In this document: positions 25,096-34,518 of the stretch, piece after piece
Layout: each line of letters opens with the position of its first letter
Position numbering within the stretch: position 1 is the first letter of the stretch
From: HXMU1420-13 sp965228545
GTDB taxonomy: Bacteria; Bacteroidota; Rhodothermia; Balneolales; Balneolaceae
Assembly: GCA_965228545.1 (NCBI GenBank)
Contig: OZ245822.1
Location: 1,426,001 to 1,490,000 of the forward strand
DNA length: 64,000 nt
Reading direction: 5' to 3'
Notes under the pieces: model-generated
What the model was told of the DNA's origin: nothing
Seen by the model: the letters and a program-made list of their open reading frames with translations, nothing else
Database searches by the model: none
Translations under genes and position numbers: made by a program

Positions 25096-26829
25096 ATGAA
25101 ATCCTCTTTACTCGTTCTTTTTTCTCTTATTTGGATAAGTAGTCCAGCCCAAGTCTTCACCTCCGATTCTACTATAAATACAATACTCAGAGATTTCGAT
25201 GATTTCTATGAAAACCGATATTCTGAAGAGGAGCGCGATCGATATCCACTTGGGTTCGCTACCGAGGAGCACTACAAAACTGAGTATGAATTCAATAGGC
25301 AGCAGCTTGAGCGACTCGATCAAATCGATATCGAATCATTAAGCTTCGACGACTATATATCTCATGCCTTACTTCGTTTTGATATCCATAATCAGGTTAA
25401 ACTTTATGAATTCAAGGAGTATCTGATCCCCATTTTGTCCGAAAGTGGTTTTCATACGCGTGTTCTTTGGCGAACAAATCGTCCAATTCGTGATAAAGAA
25501 AGTCTTGAGAATTATCTGCGATATTTAAACGACATCCCGCGTTATTTCGAAGAAAATATTTCTCTTATGAAAACCGGTATTGAACTGGGAATCACTCAGC
25601 CGTTAGAAGGTTTACAAAACTACGGCGCTACCTACGATCCTTACATTGTAGAGGATGCCAGTGAGTCTATTTTTTACCGCCCGATTGCAAATAAACCTGC
25701 CGCTATGAGTGAGACCGATTGGGAAATTGCTACTCAATCGGTTTCGGATGCCATAAACTTGTCTGTTACGCCGGCTTATCAAAAGTTGAAAGAGTTTTTT
25801 GAAGAAGAATATTTTCCCAATACCCGTGCAGGTCTTGGTGCGTCAACTATTCCGAATGGACAAGCTTATTACGAACATAAAACTCGTTATTATACCACGC
25901 AGGATATAACCCCTGAAGAGGTGCATGAAATCGGCTTAGCGGAAGTTGCTCGAATACGTTCTGAAATGGAGCAGATCATTGAAGAACTTAACTTTGAAGG
26001 TACATTTGCCGATTTCATCAATTTTTTGCGAACAGATCCACAGTTTTATCCAGAAACTGCTGATGAATTACTGAAAGAAGCTGCATGGATTTCTAAATCG
26101 GTAGATGGAAGACTACCATCGCTGTTCGGTAAACTGCCCCGACAACCATATGGTGTGGTTCCTGTGCCTGATTATCTCGCTGAAAATTATACAGCCGGTC
26201 GGTATTCCGGTGCACCGTTAGATTCGGATCGCGGTGGCCAATATTGGGTGAATACTACCAAATTAGAAAGCCGAACAATGTATACACTCGAAGCATTAAC
26301 GCTTCATGAAGCCATGCCCGGACATCATCTTCAAATTGCTTTAACTGCCGAATTGGAAGATTTGCCTTCGTTTCGAAGAAATATGTACATCAATGCATTT
26401 GGGGAAGGATGGGGATTATATGCCGAGTACCTCGGATACGAGTTAGATTTGTATCAGAATCCATATTCCGAATTTGGACGATTAACGTACGAAATGTGGC
26501 GTGCATGTAGACTGGTTATCGATACCGGAGTTCATTATATGGGCTGGACACGCGATGAAGCTGTCGCTTATTTGGCGGATAATTCTGCACTTTCTATTCA
26601 TGAAGTAAACACAGAAATAAATAGATACATCACCTGGCCGGGTCAGGCTTTGGCATATAAAATGGGTGAAATCACAATCAAAAACCTTCGTGAAAAAGCT
26701 CAAAATGAATTAGGGGAAGATTTTGATGTGAAAGAGTTTCACGATATCATTTTAAGTAAGGGTACAGTTACCATGAGCATCTTAGAAGAAATCGTAGAAC
26801 GTTATATAACTGCTGAGAGACAGGATTGA
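25096..26829 (+). CDS. DUF885 family metallopeptidase-like protein, exported
   Basis: A 577-residue protein with a signal peptide (SSLLVLFSLIWISSPAQ). The DUF885 signature is clear: LTLHEAMPGHHLQIAL, an HExxxGHH-type zinc site, about 30 residues before FGEGWGLYAEYLG, whose Glu is the likely third ligand, and WPGQALAYKMGEITIKNLREKA near the end. Family members are treated as secreted zinc-dependent peptidases of the M32-like fold; the substrate is unknown. Follows ggt after its terminator, so it is probably transcribed separately; the stop codon is one base from that of the convergent dprA gene. Confidence 0.88.
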   Translation: MKSSLLVLFSLIWISSPAQVFTSDSTINTILRDFDDFYENRYSEEERDRYPLGFATEEHYKTEYEFNRQQLERLDQIDIESLSFDDYISHALLRFDIHNQVKLYEFKEYLIPILSESGFHTRVLWRTNRPIRDKESLENYLRYLNDIPRYFEENISLMKTGIELGITQPLEGLQNYGATYDPYIVEDASESIFYRPIANKPAAMSETDWEIATQSVSDAINLSVTPAYQKLKEFFEEEYFPNTRAGLGASTIPNGQAYYEHKTRYYTTQDITPEEVHEIGLAEVARIRSEMEQIIEELNFEGTFADFINFLRTDPQFYPETADELLKEAAWISKSVDGRLPSLFGKLPRQPYGVVPVPDYLAENYTAGRYSGAPLDSDRGGQYWVNTTKLESRTMYTLEALTLHEAMPGHHLQIALTAELEDLPSFRRNMYINAFGEGWGLYAEYLGYELDLYQNPYSEFGRLTYEMWRACRLVIDTGVHYMGWTRDEAVAYLADNSALSIHEVNTEINRYITWPGQALAYKMGEITIKNLREKAQNELGEDFDVKEFHDIILSKGTVTMSILEEIVERYITAERQD

Positions 26830-26830
26830 A

Positions 26831-27961
26831 CTATCGTAACCCAAAAATTTTACCTGCCCTTTGCACTACAATCTGTTTCATTTCTAAAGTAAGCATAGCC
26901 ACTAAAAGCTGACTGGTTGAAAGCTTTAGTTCATCTGCCAATGCATCGATTTGAAATTCTTTTTCTTCTAATTTCTCACAGATTAAAATACTCAATGCAT
27001 CCAATTCCAAGTCGCGCCAATTGCTTTGTTTGGGTTGACCCAACTTGGTTTGACCTTCAGAAATAGGTTCTCCTACAGGGAGTTCTTCGAGGATATCATC
27101 AATCGTTTGAACAAGTTTTGCAGATCCGTTTTTGATCAGATAATTACAGCCCGTGCCACTTGGGTTATCCAACGTATGTGGTACGGCAAACACCTCTCTG
27201 TTTTGATCTAATGCCAGTTCTCCCGTAATGATGCTCCCGCCCTGAATTCCCGACTCCATCACTAAGGTTCCATAACTCAAGCCACTTACAATTCGGTTTC
27301 TTACCGGGAAATTTCCCGCATCAGGCTTCGTACCGGGTGGAAATTCGGTGCATACAATACCACCTGATTGCACAATGGAATTAGCAAGCTTACGATTCTC
27401 GGATGGATACACCCAATCAATCCCGGAGCCTAACACTGCAGCTGTTTTCCCATCAACTTCGAGTGCGGATGCATGTGCAACGGCATCTATGCCCAAGGCC
27501 AAGCCACTGTTAATGCATAGTCCAGCCTCAACTAGTTTATGCACTAATTTTTTCGTGGATTTACGTCCGTATGATGTTGTATTTCTTGTCCCCACAACGG
27601 CAATTCCGGGTTCGTTCAGCACTTCTACATTGCCTTTATACCAAAGCACAGACGGCGGATCGTAAATTTGACTTAACAGTGAAGGATAAACCGGATCGGC
27701 AATGGTTAATATCTCAGCTTTGAGCGATTCTGTTTTTTCGATTATGGCATCTACTTTGTCCCAATCATCAAACGATAAGAGCGTTAACGCTGATGCTTCG
27801 CCAATACCGTCTACGGCTCGAAGCTCACGTTTAGATCGTTTGAAAAGTCCCTCTAAATCCCCTTTAAAGTGCTGATGGAGTTGTTTTACTCGTTTTGGTC
27901 CGAATCCCGGTATCAGGCTAAGCGCCAGTAATGTCCGGGTTGTCTTCGATTTGTTTTGCAT
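26831..27961 (-). CDS. dprA: DNA-processing protein DprA
   Basis: Loads RecA onto incoming single-stranded DNA during natural transformation. The 376-residue protein has an N-terminal SAM/HhH-like part (SLIPGFGPKRVKQLHQHF, AVDGIGEASALTLL), then the Rossmann-like DNA-binding core with VVGTRNTTSYGRKSTKKL, GLALGIDAVAHASAL, AAVLGSGIDWVYPSENRKLA, TEFPPGTKPDAGNFPVRNRIVSGLS and ESGIQGGSIITGELALDQ, and a C-terminal winged helix (about residues 315-376). The start codon lies 44 bases inside the end of obgE in another frame, a long overlap, but the N-terminal helix sequence supports it. Suggests that the organism may be naturally competent; no com genes are in the window. Confidence 0.96.
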   Translation of the reverse strand: MQNKSKTTRTLLALSLIPGFGPKRVKQLHQHFKGDLEGLFKRSKRELRAVDGIGEASALTLLSFDDWDKVDAIIEKTESLKAEILTIADPVYPSLLSQIYDPPSVLWYKGNVEVLNEPGIAVVGTRNTTSYGRKSTKKLVHKLVEAGLCINSGLALGIDAVAHASALEVDGKTAAVLGSGIDWVYPSENRKLANSIVQSGGIVCTEFPPGTKPDAGNFPVRNRIVSGLSYGTLVMESGIQGGSIITGELALDQNREVFAVPHTLDNPSGTGCNYLIKNGSAKLVQTIDDILEELPVGEPISEGQTKLGQPKQSNWRDLELDALSILICEKLEEKEFQIDALADELKLSTSQLLVAMLTLEMKQIVVQRAGKIFGLR

Positions 27962-28934
27962 CTTGAATGGCCACCCAAATTGTTTCCCTTAATTCATCTA
28001 CCCCAAACCCCGTGGCTGATGAAATAGGAATAACGGGAATTTCGTCATCAAAATGCAACTCTTCTTCTAACTTAAAGCCTTGTTTTAAATCCATCTTAGT
28101 GATAGCCAAAATTCTGGGCTTTTCGAGCAGATCAGAACGGTATGCTTTTAACTCATTGATCAACGCCTGATATTCGTATTCGATATCTGTATCAGCAGCA
28201 ACCATAAATAACAACACGTTATTACGTTCGATGTGCCGTAAAAACTGAATTCCTAGTCCTTTTCCCTGATGGGCTTCTTCAATGATTCCCGGAATATCTG
28301 CCATCACAAAACTACGATAATCGCTGAATTTTACTACACCGAGATTGGGTTCTAAGGTGGTAAATGGATAATCGCCAATTTTTGGTTTCGCTTCCGATAG
28401 CGCAGAAAGCAAGGTACTTTTCCCGGCATTAGGAAATCCAACTAGACCCACATCTGCAATCAACTTCAACTCAAGTTCAACAACTCGCTCTTCACCGGGT
28501 TTACCTTCTTGCGCAAATTGTGGAGTTTGATTGGTTGAACTTCGAAAATGCCAATTACCTAATCCTCCTTTTCCGCCTTCCGCAATCACCAATTCCTGAT
28601 CTTCCTCAGTTATTTCACCCAATCGCTCTCTGGATTCTGCATCGTAAGCAACCGTTCCAAGTGGAACTGCCAGAATGATGTCTTCTCCACCTGCACCTGT
28701 TTTTTTATTTCCGGCGCCATGCTCGCCGGCTTTTGCCTTGATAAATTTTTTGTAGCGTAAATCAAGAATGGTGTTTAGTTGTGGGTTACCTTTCAAAATT
28801 ATGCTTCCACCTTTTCCGCCATCACCACCGTCAGGACCGCCTTTCGGGATGTACTTCTCCCTTCTAAAATGAGCAGAACCATCTCCACCCTTTCCTGCGG
28901 TTACATAAATTTTAGCGTAATCTGCAAAGCGCAT
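27918..28934 (-). CDS. obgE: GTPase ObgE/CgtA
   Basis: Essential ribosome-assembly and stress GTPase. The 338-residue protein has the glycine-rich Obg fold (FADYAKIYVTAGKGGDGSAHFRREK and GGDGGKGGSIILKGNPQLNT, residues 1-155) and then the G domain: GFPNAGKSTLLSALS (G1), DYPFTTLEPNLGVV (G2/switch), DIPGIIEEAH (G3), TKMDL (G4) and SSATGFG (G5). The variable C-terminal OCT domain is absent, as in many Bacteroidota. It is 69 bases after the S9 peptidase gene and overlaps dprA by 44 bases. Confidence 0.97.
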   Translation of the reverse strand: MRFADYAKIYVTAGKGGDGSAHFRREKYIPKGGPDGGDGGKGGSIILKGNPQLNTILDLRYKKFIKAKAGEHGAGNKKTGAGGEDIILAVPLGTVAYDAESRERLGEITEEDQELVIAEGGKGGLGNWHFRSSTNQTPQFAQEGKPGEERVVELELKLIADVGLVGFPNAGKSTLLSALSEAKPKIGDYPFTTLEPNLGVVKFSDYRSFVMADIPGIIEEAHQGKGLGIQFLRHIERNNVLLFMVAADTDIEYEYQALINELKAYRSDLLEKPRILAITKMDLKQGFKLEEELHFDDEIPVIPISSATGFGVDELRETIWVAIQDAKQIEDNPDITGA

Positions 28935-29003
28935 ATTATTGTTTTTTTGTTAATGGTTACTTCTACTTCAGTTTTAAAATAAAACCGGAATAACCATCAA
29001 CGT

Positions 29004-31163
29004 TTATAATTTCTCAAAAATGAAGTTGCTCATCAACTTCCATAGGTGATTTCTGGTATTTCCGCCATAAATACCATGATTCCGGTTCGGATAAAACATG
29101 GTTTCGAATTGAATATCATGTTTGATTAGCTCTTCAACTAAAACAACAGCATTTTGATAATGCACATTATCGTCGCCTGTACCATGTATCAATAAGTAAT
29201 CACCGGTAATCTGATCAACATAATTAATGGGCGATCCTGCCTCATATCCTTCAGGATTACTCTGCGGAGTACGCATAAATCTTTCTGTGTAGATGGTATC
29301 GTAATATTTCCAATGGGTAACAGGAGCAACCGCAATCGCTGCGCTAAAAACATCATTGCCTTGGGCAAGTGCGTTTGTGCTCATAAATCCACCGTAACTC
29401 CATCCCCAAATGCCAATACGTTCATCATCAACAAAAGCTAGGTCTGCAATTTGTCGAGCTGCCTCAATTTGATCTTCGGTTTCCAAAACACCAAGTTGAA
29501 GGTAGGTTTGATTTTTAAATTCCACGCCTCTTCCACCGGTTCCACGGTTATCTACCGAAATAATAATATAGCCTTGATTAGCCAAGTATTGGTGCCACAT
29601 AGGTCTTTGACCGTATTCAAATGCTCTGGTAACTGTTTGGCTTCCGGGGCCTCCGTACACATACATCAATACGGGATACTCTTCATTTTCATCGAAATTT
29701 GGAGGGGTAATCATATATGCATTCAAAGGCTGCCCATTCACATCCAGCACCATAAACTCTTTGGTTTGGTAGGCAAACTCATTCAGAGTTTCACTCACAT
29801 CCGCATTGTATTCCAGTACCCGAACTTGTTTTCCACCACTTTCATGTAAAGTGATTACCGGTGGTTTGTCATAATCAGAGTAGGTTTGGATATAATATTT
29901 ATAATCTCGACTCATATTGATGGAGTACCAACCGTTTTCTTCAGTCATTGCACGTTTACGGCGTCCATCTACCCGAACCCGGTAAAAATGTCGTTCTAAA
30001 GGCGAAACTTCAGTGCTCATGTAGTACAGATTATGTCGACGCTCGTCAAAGCCAATGATCTCGGTTACATCATATTCGCCCTTAGTAATTTGGCGAATTT
30101 CTTCTCCATCCATCTTGTACAAATACACATGGTTATAGCCCGATCGAGCAGACGTAGTGATAAACTGTTTCCCATTATTCAAAAACATCAAATCGTCATG
30201 AACGTCCAGCCAAGTATCACTTTCTTCGGTGAGTATAACTTCAGTTTGGCCGTTTGTGACATCAGCAAACAATAACTCTTCCTGATTTTGAAGACGATTC
30301 ATCCGTCGTATAGCCAACAGGTTATTATTTCTAGTCCAATTAATTCTTGGGATATATTGATCGGATTCTTCGCCAATATCCATAGTTATAATTTCCCCCG
30401 TTGGGATATCAAAAACGTGGATGCTCACTATTGCGTTTTCTTCACCTGCTTTAGGATATTTGAAACGAACTTCCTGAGGATAAAGCTCTCCCCAAGTCTC
30501 CATGGTAAACTGTTTTACATCGGTTTCATCGAATCGATAGAACGCTATTCTGTCTCCATTTGGCGACCAAAACCATGCTTTTGCAAACCCAAACTCTTCT
30601 TCATACACCCAATCAGCCGCACCATTAATGATAGAATTAAACTCTCCATCTTCGGTAATCTGATATTGCTCACCGGTGGTAAGATCAACCCAAAAGAGGT
30701 TATTATTCTGTACAAATGCAGCTCTGTTGCCTTCCGAATTTAATGCCGCATATTGCTGTTTCTCTTCACTTTCTGTTAATTTCTGAAGTGTATTCTCTTC
30801 TCTATTATAGATAAAGTAATTCGCTTTGGTTGATCGCCTCCAAAGTTGTTCAACATCCGTTTCTATAAGAATTAAATTCTCATCTGCCGAAAACTCATAG
30901 CCTTGTACATTAAGGTTATCGAATTCTGATCCATCAAAAATTATCTCTGATTCTCCGTTGGTAATATTAAATTGGGTAATCATTTCCCCATCTGACGCTG
31001 AGTAAAATCTACCATCGTTCATCCATCGCACATTATTGATGGTATTTGGAGTAAATGTGCCATCAAAAAGATGATCAAATTCAATGGGCTTAGGTTCTTG
31101 TGCCGATACAGAAACGCTGGCACAAAAAACCAGCGCAATACATAATTGTAATGTTTTTCGCAT
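29004..31163 (-). CDS. S9 family dipeptidyl peptidase IV-like enzyme
   Basis: A 719-residue exported serine peptidase with signal peptide (MRKTLQLCIALVFCASVSVSAQ). The first 450 residues are the eight-bladed DPPIV N-terminal propeller, with the EE-type motif YEEEFGFAKAWFWSPNGDRIAFYRFDE (the Glu pair that binds the substrate N-terminus). The C-terminal hydrolase domain has GIWGWSYGGFMSTNAL (Ser), HGTGDDNVHYQN (Asp) and PNRNHGIYGG (His). It removes N-terminal dipeptides, mostly after Pro or Ala, from peptides in the periplasm or outside. Complete, in contrast to the truncated S9 gene at the left edge. Situated between accD and obgE on the same strand. Confidence 0.95.
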   Translation of the reverse strand: MRKTLQLCIALVFCASVSVSAQEPKPIEFDHLFDGTFTPNTINNVRWMNDGRFYSASDGEMITQFNITNGESEIIFDGSEFDNLNVQGYEFSADENLILIETDVEQLWRRSTKANYFIYNREENTLQKLTESEEKQQYAALNSEGNRAAFVQNNNLFWVDLTTGEQYQITEDGEFNSIINGAADWVYEEEFGFAKAWFWSPNGDRIAFYRFDETDVKQFTMETWGELYPQEVRFKYPKAGEENAIVSIHVFDIPTGEIITMDIGEESDQYIPRINWTRNNNLLAIRRMNRLQNQEELLFADVTNGQTEVILTEESDTWLDVHDDLMFLNNGKQFITTSARSGYNHVYLYKMDGEEIRQITKGEYDVTEIIGFDERRHNLYYMSTEVSPLERHFYRVRVDGRRKRAMTEENGWYSINMSRDYKYYIQTYSDYDKPPVITLHESGGKQVRVLEYNADVSETLNEFAYQTKEFMVLDVNGQPLNAYMITPPNFDENEEYPVLMYVYGGPGSQTVTRAFEYGQRPMWHQYLANQGYIIISVDNRGTGGRGVEFKNQTYLQLGVLETEDQIEAARQIADLAFVDDERIGIWGWSYGGFMSTNALAQGNDVFSAAIAVAPVTHWKYYDTIYTERFMRTPQSNPEGYEAGSPINYVDQITGDYLLIHGTGDDNVHYQNAVVLVEELIKHDIQFETMFYPNRNHGIYGGNTRNHLWKLMSNFIFEKL

Positions 31164-31227
31164 GTTATCCTACGTTTTGTTCAATGTAACGACTTTATGA
31201 ACCCACTTTCGTTACATTCGTGATTAA

Positions 31228-32073
31228 CTACTTCTTGTGAAGAATAAGTTTAAGCAGTTGAGTTAGCTTTTCCTTCATTTCTGTTCGTTTTACGATAAAA
31301 TCAAGAAAGCCATGTTCCAACAAATACTCTGAAGTTTGGAATCCTTCGGGCAGATCACGACCAATTGTTTGTCGAATTACGCGAGGCCCGGCAAAACCGA
31401 TCAAAGCTCCGGGTTCTGCAATGTTAAAGTCGCCAAGCATTGCAAAGCTTGCAGTTACTCCACCGGTTGTTGGGTTGGTTAGATAAGAGATGTAAGGAAC
31501 ACCGGCTTCATCGAGTTGAGCAAGTTTAGAGGAAACTTTTGCAAGCTGCATCAGGCTAAGCACACTTTCCATCATGCGAGCGCCTCCCGATTGTGAAATA
31601 ATCATGTAAGGAATGTTGTGCTTTAACGCATAATCTGCGCCTTGTGCAAGTCGCTCGCCTACAACCGAGCCCATACTTCCACCGATGAAGCTAAAATCCA
31701 TGCAACCCACTACAAAATCCATTCCATTCATTTTGCCCACGCCAATCATAGCGGCATCAGAAAGTCCTGTTTTCTTTTGAGCATCCTCAAGGCGATCGGT
31801 ATACTTTTTACGATCTGTAAATTCCAAAGGATCATTGGAAACAATATCACCGGCAATTTCTTTGTATTTCCCATCGTCGAAAATAATATTGAAGTATTGC
31901 TTACTGCCAATTCGAAAGTGATATCCGCTTAGTGGGTCTACAAACTTGTTGTCTTCAAGTTCTCTGCGGTGAATGGTTTCTCCTGTGGTAGGAACCTTAA
32001 CCCAAACGCCTTCCGGCATTTCTTTTTTAGTTTCGGTTTGGATGTTTTCGTCTTTGCGTTTAAACCAGCTCAT
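31228..32073 (-). CDS. accD: Acetyl-CoA carboxylase carboxyltransferase subunit beta
   Basis: Half of the carboxyltransferase that moves the carboxyl group from biotin to acetyl-CoA in fatty-acid synthesis. The 281-residue protein shows the crotonase-like core: FTDRKKYTDRLEDAQKKTGL, FIGGSMGSVVGERLA, SQSGGARMMES (acyl-CoA oxyanion hole) and TNPTTGGVTASFAMLGD, then PGALIGFAGPRVI. The N-terminal zinc ribbon is altered: where classical AccD has CPKC and CPKCGYHFRI, this one reads VPTTGE (27-32) and DPLSGYHFRI (46-55), so all four Cys are missing, as I recall also for many Bacteroidota. Gene order pyrC-tsaB-accD on one strand suggests co-transcription. Confidence 0.95.
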   Translation of the reverse strand: MSWFKRKDENIQTETKKEMPEGVWVKVPTTGETIHRRELEDNKFVDPLSGYHFRIGSKQYFNIIFDDGKYKEIAGDIVSNDPLEFTDRKKYTDRLEDAQKKTGLSDAAMIGVGKMNGMDFVVGCMDFSFIGGSMGSVVGERLAQGADYALKHNIPYMIISQSGGARMMESVLSLMQLAKVSSKLAQLDEAGVPYISYLTNPTTGGVTASFAMLGDFNIAEPGALIGFAGPRVIRQTIGRDLPEGFQTSEYLLEHGFLDFIVKRTEMKEKLTQLLKLILHKK

Positions 32074-32118
32074 AAAATCCTTCTAAATTTTTCCCAAAAT
32101 AGGGATTTATACTCTTAA

Positions 32119-32784
32119 TTAAACATTCGAATTGTTAACCTGACTCGAAGTAATATAGTGGGGATTCAATTCTTCAATCTCAACGATCTCGAAGAATTCA
32201 CTATCCGATTGATGCCTGAACAGCTTAATCAAATTTGAAGCACTAATAGTATCGGTGCTATATGTTTCTACCTGTTCAAGAATCGATTTACTCATGCGTT
32301 GCAAACCCGTTCCAACAACGATATCTCCTTCAATCAAAGAACGTTCGAAGGCATCAATTTCTATCACCTCACGTTCACTTATGGCTTCTAACTTATGCTC
32401 TACCCTAAATTTTTGGTGATATACATGCGTACGGCGTGCATCGATGATTGCATGTACGGTTTTTCCGGACAGATCTAACTGTGATGCAGCATAGCCAGCT
32501 AGTGTATTCACAGCTATGATTTTAGCTTTTGATTGGAAAAAAATCCCCTTTATCGCACTGGCAGCAATTCGTAACCCGGTATACGATCCCGGACCAATGC
32601 TCACCAACACATGTTCAATTTGGTCAATCGAAAAGTTGTGTTCCCTCATTATTTCCTGAGTAAACAAAAACAAGGAATCCGAATGAACACTTCGTCCCTG
32701 AATTCTTTTCTCAAAGATGGCACCTTCAGCATCCTGAAAAGCTACCGAGCACACATCGGTTGAGGTCTCGTAGGCAAGAATCAT
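32119..32784 (-). CDS. tsaB: tRNA threonylcarbamoyladenosine biosynthesis protein TsaB
   Basis: Partner of TsaD and TsaE in forming t6A37 on ANN-decoding tRNAs. The 221-residue protein has the ASKHA-fold start MILAYETSTDVCSVAF, the GRSVHSDSLFLF segment, and the hallmark SIGPGSYTGLRIAASAIKGI followed by VNTLAGYA. Residues after about 130 are the variable C-terminal half, as usual. It overlaps the pyrC stop by four bases. Confidence 0.95.
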   Translation of the reverse strand: MILAYETSTDVCSVAFQDAEGAIFEKRIQGRSVHSDSLFLFTQEIMREHNFSIDQIEHVLVSIGPGSYTGLRIAASAIKGIFFQSKAKIIAVNTLAGYAASQLDLSGKTVHAIIDARRTHVYHQKFRVEHKLEAISEREVIEIDAFERSLIEGDIVVGTGLQRMSKSILEQVETYSTDTISASNLIKLFRHQSDSEFFEIVEIEELNPHYITSSQVNNSNV

Positions 32785-34061
32785 TTTAATGTATTCATCA
32801 CCAATTGGCCGCGATTATAAATCGCTACTGCACGCCCAGTTAATTCATTATCGAGATACGGAGAATTTCTCGATTTTGATCTTACATTTTTCACGTCAAA
32901 GGTCCATGTTTCATCGGTATTGAAAAAAGTGAGATTTGCTTCAGCTCCTTCCTCAATGGCAAGTTCCGGCAAATTCAGAATAGCGCGAGGTTTGTAGCAT
33001 AGTTTATCTACCAATTCCTTCAGTCCAAGTTTTCCGGTTTTATGTAGTCGCATATTGGAGATTGGCCAGGCAGTTTCAAGTCCTATTATGCCGTTTGGCG
33101 CGTACATAAATTCCACTTCTTTTTCTTCGATGGCATGTGGAGCATGATCGGTGCAAATCGCATCAATCGTTCCGTCGATCAATCCTTCAATCATAGCATC
33201 AACATCTTCCTGAGTACGAAGTGGTGGATGCATTTTGAAATTAGTATTAAACTTCTGGCGTTCAATTTCCTCATCAGTCAAATCAAAATGATGCGGACAT
33301 ACTTCTGTCGTAACATTTATACCTTTTGCCTTTCCTTGTCGAACTAATTCAACACCTTCTTTTGTACTGATATGAGCTACATGAACATGACCGCCGGTGT
33401 ACTCGGCCAGTAAAATATCGCGGGCAATCATTACTTCTTCAGCAATACCCGGTGTTCCTTCCAAACCTAATCGAGTAGAAACAGCTCCCTCATTCATATG
33501 TCCCGGTCGGGATAGTTGTAGATCTTCTTCGTGATTGATAATAGGTACTCCAAGCATAGAGGCATATTCCAACGCCACTCGCATAACCTGAGCATCATAC
33601 ACCGGATCTCCATCATCGCTAAATGCAACGGCTCCACCCTTTTTCATATCACCCATTTCGGCAATAGACTTGCCAACACGATCTTTAGTTACGCAGCCAA
33701 TAGGATGTACATCAACAGGAGTCTCTTTGCCTTTAGAAATGATGAACTCCACCACATCTCTCGTGTGTGTAGCCGGACTGGTATTCGGCATACAAGCAAC
33801 CGCAGTAAAACCACCAAAAGCGGCCGCTGCACATCCTGTTTTTACCGTTTCTTTATGTTCATAGCCAGGTTCACGCAAGTGTACATGCATATCCATCCAG
33901 CCCGGACTCACATAAATTCCGCCGAAATCATGGGTTTCTTCGTCATTTGCGGCCTTTAATCCACTTCCAATTTCTGTGATTTTTCCATTTGTAATGCGAA
34001 GATCTAACGTTTCTTCACCATTATGATTTTTACTGATTGGGCGGACGTTTTTTAGAAGCAT
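32781..34061 (-). CDS. pyrC: Dihydroorotase
   Basis: Interconverts carbamoyl-aspartate and dihydroorotate in pyrimidine synthesis. A 426-residue class I enzyme with the zinc motif DMHVHLREPGYEHKE, a conserved Asp in SDDGDPVYD, MNHEED-type and HVAHISTKEGVELV zinc-histidine segments, and CTDHAPHAIEEKE with the catalytic Asp. The expected carboxylated Lys of two-zinc class I members is not obvious from the motif alone (the position reads ETVKTG), so type assignment stays open. Starts about 155 bases from the divergent yefM gene and is coupled to tsaB by a four-base overlap. Confidence 0.95.
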   Translation of the reverse strand: MLLKNVRPISKNHNGEETLDLRITNGKITEIGSGLKAANDEETHDFGGIYVSPGWMDMHVHLREPGYEHKETVKTGCAAAAFGGFTAVACMPNTSPATHTRDVVEFIISKGKETPVDVHPIGCVTKDRVGKSIAEMGDMKKGGAVAFSDDGDPVYDAQVMRVALEYASMLGVPIINHEEDLQLSRPGHMNEGAVSTRLGLEGTPGIAEEVMIARDILLAEYTGGHVHVAHISTKEGVELVRQGKAKGINVTTEVCPHHFDLTDEEIERQKFNTNFKMHPPLRTQEDVDAMIEGLIDGTIDAICTDHAPHAIEEKEVEFMYAPNGIIGLETAWPISNMRLHKTGKLGLKELVDKLCYKPRAILNLPELAIEEGAEANLTFFNTDETWTFDVKNVRSKSRNSPYLDNELTGRAVAIYNRGQLVMNTLK

Positions 34062-34232
34062 ATTTGGTTATTTCAGCGTTGATAATCGAAACAAATATAT
34101 CGGAAATATCACTTAGAATCTGAGTTAATGGCTTGCTAAATCTTAGGTTCATTTTCGCCTTTGTTATCACAGCGTTCTCAGAACATATAATCTTGCATTA
34201 TAGATTATGATCTGAATGATTAAAAAATTAAC

Positions 34233-34252
34233 TTGTACAATATGTTGTACAA
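34233..34252. promoter_or_regulatory. YefM-type operator: two TTGTACAA palindromes
   Basis: TTGTACAA at 34233-34240 and again at 34245-34252, centre to centre 12 bases, start 34 bases before the antitoxin ATG. The core hexamer TGTACA is the known recognition core of the Escherichia coli yefM-yoeB operator, so these are likely binding sites for the antitoxin or the complex. Confidence 0.8.
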
Positions 34253-34266
34253 TTAAATATAGTCAC

Positions 34267-34518
34267 ATGAAAGCAATTACGTATTCCGCTGCACGTCAAG
34301 AGTTAGCCAAGACCATGGACAACGTTGTTAATGATGCAGAACCTGTAATAATTACTAGAAATCGCGATCAATCTGTAGTGATGATTTCATTAGAAGAATA
34401 TGAGTCGCTAAATGAAACTGCATATTTGCTTCGGTCTCCCAAAAACGCAATCCGGTTGATGGAATCGATTCAGGAACTTTCAGAATCGGGAGGATCTGAA
34501 AGGGATTTAGTAGAATGA
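34267..34518 (+). CDS. yefM: YefM-type antitoxin (Phd/YefM family)
   Basis: An 83-residue antitoxin and autorepressor. I place the start at ATG 34267 because MKAITYSAARQELAKTMDNV is the canonical family N-terminus; an upstream in-frame ATG at 34216 would add 17 residues and run across the operator. The DNA-binding N-terminal half continues with EPVIITRNRDQSVVMISLEEYESLNET, the Phd/YefM signature. The acidic C-terminus (SIQELSESGGSERDLVE) is the part that folds onto the toxin. It overlaps the toxin gene by four bases. Confidence 0.95.
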   Translation: MKAITYSAARQELAKTMDNVVNDAEPVIITRNRDQSVVMISLEEYESLNETAYLLRSPKNAIRLMESIQELSESGGSERDLVE

